The notes beneath the pieces were generated by a model. The model saw only the letters and a program-made list of their open reading frames with translations, was not told the origin of the DNA and made no database searches. Position numbers and translations under genes: made by a program. From NCBI RefSeq assembly GCF_021134715.1, contig NC_060024.1:7130001-7194000 (forward strand): 64,000 nucleotides of DNA, in the 5' to 3' direction. Below are positions 59,401 through 64,000 of the stretch, in pieces (positions within the stretch are counted from its first letter, which is position 1; every line of letters begins with the position of its first letter). Origin of the DNA: Daphnia pulex (lineage: Eukaryota > Arthropoda > Branchiopoda > Diplostraca > Daphniidae).

Positions 59401-60924
59401 AAAAAGAACCCGAGCGTTGAATTGAAGAAATTGTTCGAGAATTTTCTCCTCGTTGGCATTGAAAAGAACGTCGTAAGAGTCCGTAAACATAATAATCTTT
59501 TCCGGGTCATCTTTATGTAGTTCCACTTCTTTTCGGAGCATCAACACCTTCTGGCCACCGCCAACTGAATTGGCCATATCTCCTCCCTTCAATACGAAAA
59601 CATTCGATTTTAGAAGTGTAAATTTACAGTCTAAAACGGAGTTTTGGAAATATGGCAAATATTTTCGCATAGTTAATGCATTTACGTCAAGTGAACTCCA
59701 TAACGGTAAATATTAGAATTAGATGTGTACATCAAATTATTTCATTAAAATTGCCGTTACGAAATAAGAATTTATTTTGTTCTTTACCTTCCATTCTTCG
59801 CCAAGTCCCAAAACTTTAACGGGTAGTCCATTTATTCTAACCGAACGCTGGTAACGTTTGTAACCGCTGGTTTCTTCAGTGGCGACGGTCAAGATTAAGA
59901 ACTTTCCATCTTTTTTTTATCAAACAAAAAATATATATGTACAGTACATGTAAATATTGATTATGATTCATTCCACAATGCCACCACAGACTAGTGGTAC
60001 GCTTTTTTTTTTTTTTTTTTTTTTACTTTTGTGTCATTGTGTGAGTTCATTGGCTTTTCTTAAAGTTAGTATTTTTTCTTAGTTGAAACAATTTTTCTTT
60101 AATTAGAAAAGTTCGTTGAATTGTAAAATTCACAATCCATTAAACAAACGCTGACAGGTGGCAGAACTTTGCAAGAACAAAGGTAAAAGCATCCAACCAA
60201 GTTATAAAAAAACAAACTACAAAATGAAATCTATTTATATCAAAACTCACAGTCCCCCCCCCCCCCCTCATTCGCTGATTTCTAAAGCAGAACCTTTAGG
60301 GTATTTTAAAAACAACAAGCTCGTCCCCCACGAACGGCCGTAATTATTTAGACTTTTTCAAGCGCTGGAACCGGAATTCTCATTAAAAAGTCCCCCAAGT
60401 GCTCTGGGAATTTAATGCCACACCCTGAGAAACTTTTACAATTGGGGAGATCCTTCTTGATCTCAAAATGTGTTCCATTAAACATAAAATGTAGACCACC
60501 CCAATATTTAAAATCCCTCAACTTAAATCCCTCAACTTAAAAGACAGCCGGTTTAAAATAGTTCAGGAAGGTCAACCTAACGGTTCGAATTTCTTCGGCA
60601 GACGGGAAAAAACTAGCCGCAGGGGAATGACTGTTTATATTCACTTCTCCCCAAAGCAGAAAAAAAGCCAGAAACCAAGAGCCCGTGTCTGAAGCAATGG
60701 CCATCTATGCGGCCGGCATCACGTACACCAGGCTCATTGAATGAGCCTATACGTGTGCACTTGACATTGCCACAATATGGCAATATGTTTGGTAAATTTC
60801 AAATGTTGATATTATTACCAGTCGGGGTTTCGTTGGCTAAGTCATTTGTCGTTTCCTTGTCATCGGCTCCGGCTGACAACACCGCCAGACTTAGCAATAA
60901 AATCCAGTGGAACTTTAAGCGCAT
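53493..60924 (-). CDS. PLOD: Procollagen lysyl hydroxylase (PLOD)
   Basis: ER-lumen enzyme that hydroxylates collagen lysines with Fe(II), 2-oxoglutarate and ascorbate; the N-terminal domains are glycosyltransferase-like. Exons: 60924-60819, 59909-59788, 59586-59357, 59277-59033, 58972-58797, 58719-58588, 58499-58378, 58312-58189, 58119-58016, 55954-55921, 55835-55696, 55633-55486, 55415-55311, then 54830-54684 or 54405-54259, then 54022-53894, 53648-53493. Each isoform has 739 residues. A signal peptide ([12 protein letters not shown]) is present. The transferase part has [19 protein letters not shown] and [11 protein letters not shown]. The accessory domain has [10 protein letters not shown] and [10 protein letters not shown]. 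The oxygenase has HxD in PHHDSSTY (about H668, D670), a distal His in LTHYHEG (about H720) and Arg in KGTRY (about 730). It ends FVDP, without an ER-retention tetrapeptide, as lysyl hydroxylases do. Confidence 0.95.
54259..54405 (-). other. PLOD: PLOD alternative exon B
   Basis: 147 bp, phase 0, starting [15 protein letters not shown] and ending RVYEGYWND. It is the tandem duplicate of exon A. Its acceptor is TATATAG|GATC and its donor GAC|GTGAGA. Skipping either exon leaves the frame intact and gives one copy of this segment, as in known lysyl hydroxylases. Confidence 0.85.
54684..54830 (-). other. PLOD: PLOD alternative exon A
   Basis: 147 bp, phase 0, residues 597-645 of isoform A: starts [15 protein letters not shown], ends RVFVGYQHY. 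It sits just upstream of the oxygenase core. It is 33/49 identical, by hand count, to exon B, which lies 280 bp downstream and has the same length and phase. The acceptor (GACGAAAG|GATC) has a poor pyrimidine tract; the donor is TAC|GTAAGC. Confidence 0.85.
56638..57548 (+). CDS. Secreted single-Ig-domain protein, OIG-4-like
   Basis: Resembles C. elegans OIG-4, a small secreted Ig protein that stabilises acetylcholine receptor clusters at neuromuscular junctions; the role here is inferred. Exons: 56638-56752, 56849-56952, 57023-57125, 57172-57317, 57390-57548; 208 residues. Signal peptide [18 protein letters not shown]. Then a Gly/Arg-rich basic stretch ([26 protein letters not shown]), a linker, and one I-set Ig domain at about 120-208 with Cys in LAFYCKAQG, Trp in HITWLKDG, and [10 protein letters not shown]. 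The exon 3/4 junction is the least certain: I chose the AG at 57170-57171 because the upstream AG breaks the frame. The gene lies wholly inside a PLOD intron, on the opposite strand. Confidence 0.85.
57966..57971 (+). promoter_or_regulatory. Candidate poly(A) signal of the nested Ig gene
   Basis: AATAAA on the plus strand, 418 bp after the Ig gene stop and 45 bp before the next PLOD exon. It would keep the nested transcript within the intron. Confidence 0.45.
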
Positions 60925-61668
60925 TTTCTTCGGCTTCAGCAAACTAAATGACACAATAAACAGGATTATTAATATTTTTAGAAGAAAGAGACGTGTGACA
61001 ACTTGTATGTGTTATTGTTGGAAAAAAGGAAAATAAAAATAAAGCTTTAAATAATATTTGAACCAAGTAACAAGTACTACAAAACAGAATGCGAGTGCGT
61101 CTTACATCTGTGGGATGTCTAAATTTACTCAAATTACATTAGAAAAAGAGTGGTACAGACAGAGTTATGATACAGAGGGAGATAACTAACCTGCTACTGA
61201 AGTCTAACACTAGTCTGTTGAGACTGACTGAAGAAGTTAGACATCTGTTTGGGCAGAGTCCTAAAGTTCAGTCAACTGGAAGCCTTCCTCTCCTCCCCAA
61301 TATGTGTTGATTAAAAGCACCCAGAGGTGGTGCTGTTCTATCCATTTTGAATCAATAAATAAGCGCCAAAATAGGAAGTTGAAAAATTCGACGAATCAAT
61401 TTAACGAAATTGAATTAGCATAGCTGTCATTATTTGACTCGGGATATTCAGTATCCACCAAAAATAATTTGTTGTTCAGGCGACGTTATGGCGCATTTAA
61501 GACATCAAAACCCCATTATTATAACTGATAAAAGAAACGGGTGGGAGACGAAATGCCAATTTATTGACAGTCAACAGCACCACCATCCCAAACAGTAATT
61601 CTGTGTCACGAATTCGTGCCAATGAAGCACGTAGCAATTCCAAATAATGTAAACTCGTCCTCTGAATA
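60925..61668. promoter_or_regulatory. PLOD upstream region
   Basis: Holds the PLOD promoter and leader on the minus strand and, at its right edge, the 3' end of the TFIIIA gene. No TATA box is evident and there is no additional coding sequence. Confidence 0.35.
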
Positions 61669-63279
61669 CTATTCTAGGCTTCTCATAATTATCTTACTTT
61701 CCGAATTCGTAACTGGCTGCCCAGAAAGGATAGCGGCTATGGCTTTTTTTGGCTGGCCTTTGTCGCTTCGCACTTTGCGGTTGGTTGGTGCATTTCTGAT
61801 TTTCTCTCCTGAAGCAGGTAATCTGTGTCGTGCTACGTGCGACTTTAAACTAGCCTATTAATAAAAAGATATATAATGTACCACACAAATCCTCTTTTTA
61901 ACAGGATGCTATTCATCATTCTTATGAATATTCTTACCTTTTGGATGAAGATTTTTCCACAACCTTCTTCTTTACATTGGAACTGACCAGGATTATGATA
62001 GTTGTCAATGTGTGATTGGAGATTTTTTTGGTAATAGAACTGCCTGTAAATTATAAAGGAAAATTTGGCACAATATTATTAAACATAGCGTTGCATTAAT
62101 AATAACGTTGCATTAATATGCACAGCACAAAAGTAGCACAGAAATAATAATCGATCGCGATTTGCCGCATTTTGTGGGGTTTATAAATATGTTCTCAAGT
62201 ACAAAAGGACAAATTATAAGAATTGCGATTTTTTTTCTTACGTGGGACCAGCTAGGGTTTACCTTGAACAACTTTCGATGGTACAATGAAAAACTTCTCT
62301 TGTAGGTTGGTGCATTTTCATATGAGATTTCAAGAATCCTCGAGTTTTAAAAGATGAATTGCAAACTGTGCACACATGTTCTGTATTTGAAAGAAAAAAA
62401 ACTTTATGAAGTTATTCGGGTTATCGATAAAAAAGCGAAACATAGAATTATATCTTACTTTGCGCGTGAGCCTCAGCTTTATGTTTCCTCAATGCACTCC
62501 ACATAGGAAATTCCTGATTACATCCCTCAGCAGTACAAAGATATCCTTTATGGATCTTTGCATGTCCCTTGAGCCTACTAGGCATCAGGAATCTTTTGCC
62601 ACACCCTTCATAATCACATCTATGGAAAACAGTTCAAATCAAAACCAGTGTGTAAAACACAAATTATAAATTTAAAACAGTCATAATTAAAAAGTTGCAT
62701 TTACACGTAAGGTAAAATTCCTGTGTGCTGATACTGATGAATTTTCAATTGCTGGTTCTTTTTAAATGTTTTTTCACATGTTGGGCATTTCAAAGAATTA
62801 GCAGAATGAGCATTTTCATGATGTACCTTCATTTTCTGTCTTGAAACAAACTGTTTTCCACAATTTTCTTTAGGGCACCTAATGAAAAGTTATTCAAATG
62901 AAAATTTTAAAAGCTGACATTGACTGACTTACAAAAACATTTCGACAGCTAATTGCTCATGAACTGTTGAGACATGTCGCTTTAAGTGGAATGATCTTGT
63001 GTAACTTTGTTCACACTGCTCACATTTGAAAGGTCGCTACAAATATTTAAAAAACATGTTTAGCTCTTACACATCTGAATTAAGGTCAAAACTGTTAAAA
63101 GCACATACTTCACCAGAGTGAATTCGTTCATGTTGTACAAGCCTTGATGGTTTCCCAAATGCAGCTGAGCAATCTTCATGTGTGCATTTGTAACGTTTTT
63201 TTACTGATTTTTTATTTCCTTTGTCTGTAGATTTGTCATCAATATCCACGTCTTCACTAAATTCCTCTCCTGAATCCAT
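61669..63279 (-). CDS. GTF3A: Transcription factor IIIA
   Basis: TFIIIA binds the internal control region of 5S rRNA genes to start pol III transcription, and binds 5S rRNA itself. Exons: 63279-63109, 63036-62933, 62878-62705, 62619-62459, 62380-62263, 62043-61938, 61854-61669; 339 residues (human 365). There are exactly nine C2H2 fingers, the family hallmark: CTHEDC, CEQC, CPKENC, CPTC, CDYEGC, CTAEGC, CTVC, CTIESC and CKEEGC, each with paired His. Finger 4 has the conserved KTFKKNQQLKIHQYQH, and finger 5 ends GHAKIHKGYLC. The N-terminus is acidic and the C-terminal 50 residues are basic. I start at MDSGEEFSEDVD; an in-frame upstream ATG at 63357 reads through less protein-like sequence. Confidence 0.93.
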
Positions 63280-63626
63280 CCCTATCTCTGAAACAGTCTT
63301 TACTTTATGTGTGAAAGACACAAGCAATCTAAGAGTGATTTCAGATTTCAACTTCAATGCTCATCAATACTGGTCAATAGTTTCCTTAATGTGGTGTAAA
63401 AACGAAACTGAGGCACTCGATGTAACAACAACACTGTGTTAATTACGGTGTTACGAACACGTGTCCGTTGTCCCACCATGAAGGATGAAACGAAGGAAGG
63501 CACGAAACAAGTATGCCTGCTAAAACTAATATTAGTAGTAACAAAACAAATAGTATTTCACTTTTAAATATACTTTTGCTAATTAAATCAATGGAAATTG
63601 GAAACTGCAACTAGAATAAATGAAAA

Positions 63627-63839
63627 ATGAAAAAAGAAAGTTCAAATTCAATAACAACGTCAAGCCAAGCAGTCGACGGCGTAACCAAACACAAAAGATT
63701 CGTCGGTCTTCTGCAAGAAATATGGCGCGATAATTGGAATAATTTAAATACTGATGTGGCAGAACGGAAAGAAGATTTGACCAAATACAAGATAATTGAC
63801 TGGAGCTCGTATTTTAAATTGAGTAATCTAAAACCGTAA
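63627..63839 (+). CDS. Small conserved-looking protein, unidentified
   Basis: 70 residues starting MKKESSNSITTSSQAVDG, with a compact helical-looking C-terminal half (FVGLLQEIWRDNWNNLNTDV, IDWSSYFKL). A poly(A) signal AATAAA lies 6 bp after the stop. It is divergent from TFIIIA, whose start codon is 350 bp away. A better Kozak context (CCACCATGAAG at 63473) begins a short frame that ends at a possible donor (CAA|GTATGC), but I could not splice it in frame to this ORF. I cannot name a family. Confidence 0.5.
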   Translation: MKKESSNSITTSSQAVDGVTKHKRFVGLLQEIWRDNWNNLNTDVAERKEDLTKYKIIDWSSYFKLSNLKP

Positions 63840-63844
63840 AACGT

Positions 63845-63850
63845 AATAAA
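63845..63850 (+). promoter_or_regulatory. Poly(A) signal of the small gene
   Basis: AATAAA directly downstream of the 70-residue frame. It supports a real transcript ending here. Confidence 0.5.
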
Positions 63851-64000
63851 CTGTTAAATCTAGCATTTACACGTTTTCGTGGATTTCGTTATTAAAACCG
63901 TTAAGTGCGTGTGCGTCGACCATGCAGCGCACCATGGCAACCCACAGTGAAAACAAATCGTTTGATGAAAACAAAAGTTACAAAACGTAGACTAGCACTA

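Overview
This window is animal nuclear DNA. Genes have many short GT-AG introns, and the recognisable products are metazoan proteins: RBM22, renalase, MPPE1, FKBP6/shutdown, twisted gastrulation, lysyl hydroxylase, an OIG-4-like Ig protein and TFIIIA. A short TTAGG-type array, compact genes and a dense mix of DNA transposons point to an arthropod. A Daphnia-like branchiopod crustacean is my best guess; this is inference, not proof.

Layout. Positions 1-34,700 are almost entirely mobile or duplicated DNA. In order: a decayed Mutator-like element whose inverted ends are built from an iterated GTTCAGGCC motif (about 1.64-4.63 kb); a broken Ty3/gypsy pol (6.0-7.5 kb); a 1.08-kb inverted-repeat element with an 8-bp target duplication (8545-9621); a Helitron Rep fragment (10.3-11.4 kb, minus); an ISL2EU-type element with a YqaJ-like nuclease gene and a THAP/DDE transposase gene (11.44 to about 15.57 kb); a nearly full-length I-clade LINE (about 15.95-21.56 kb, minus); a small inverted-repeat element (21.65-22.20 kb); a 5.8-kb element with inverted arms of about 480 bp that holds a broken, intron-containing receptor guanylyl cyclase (22.2-27.97 kb); and three near-identical 2.1-kb tandem units (27.95-34.24 kb). 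Each unit carries HERC2 gene fragments, a MITE related to the ISL2EU element, and the end of a C2H2 zinc-finger gene.

Positions 35,400-63,900 are ordinary gene-dense DNA: RBM22 (+), renalase (-), a large single-coding-exon C2H2 zinc-finger factor (+), MPPE1 (+), a broken coiled-coil gene, FKBP6/shutdown (-), twisted gastrulation (+), a 16-exon lysyl hydroxylase (-) with a duplicated, probably mutually exclusive exon pair and an Ig-domain gene nested on the opposite strand in its largest intron, nine-finger TFIIIA (-), and a small unidentified gene divergent from it. The genes are independent units rather than one pathway. Exon boundaries below were placed by hand from splice consensus, reading-frame continuity and remembered family alignments, without transcripts.
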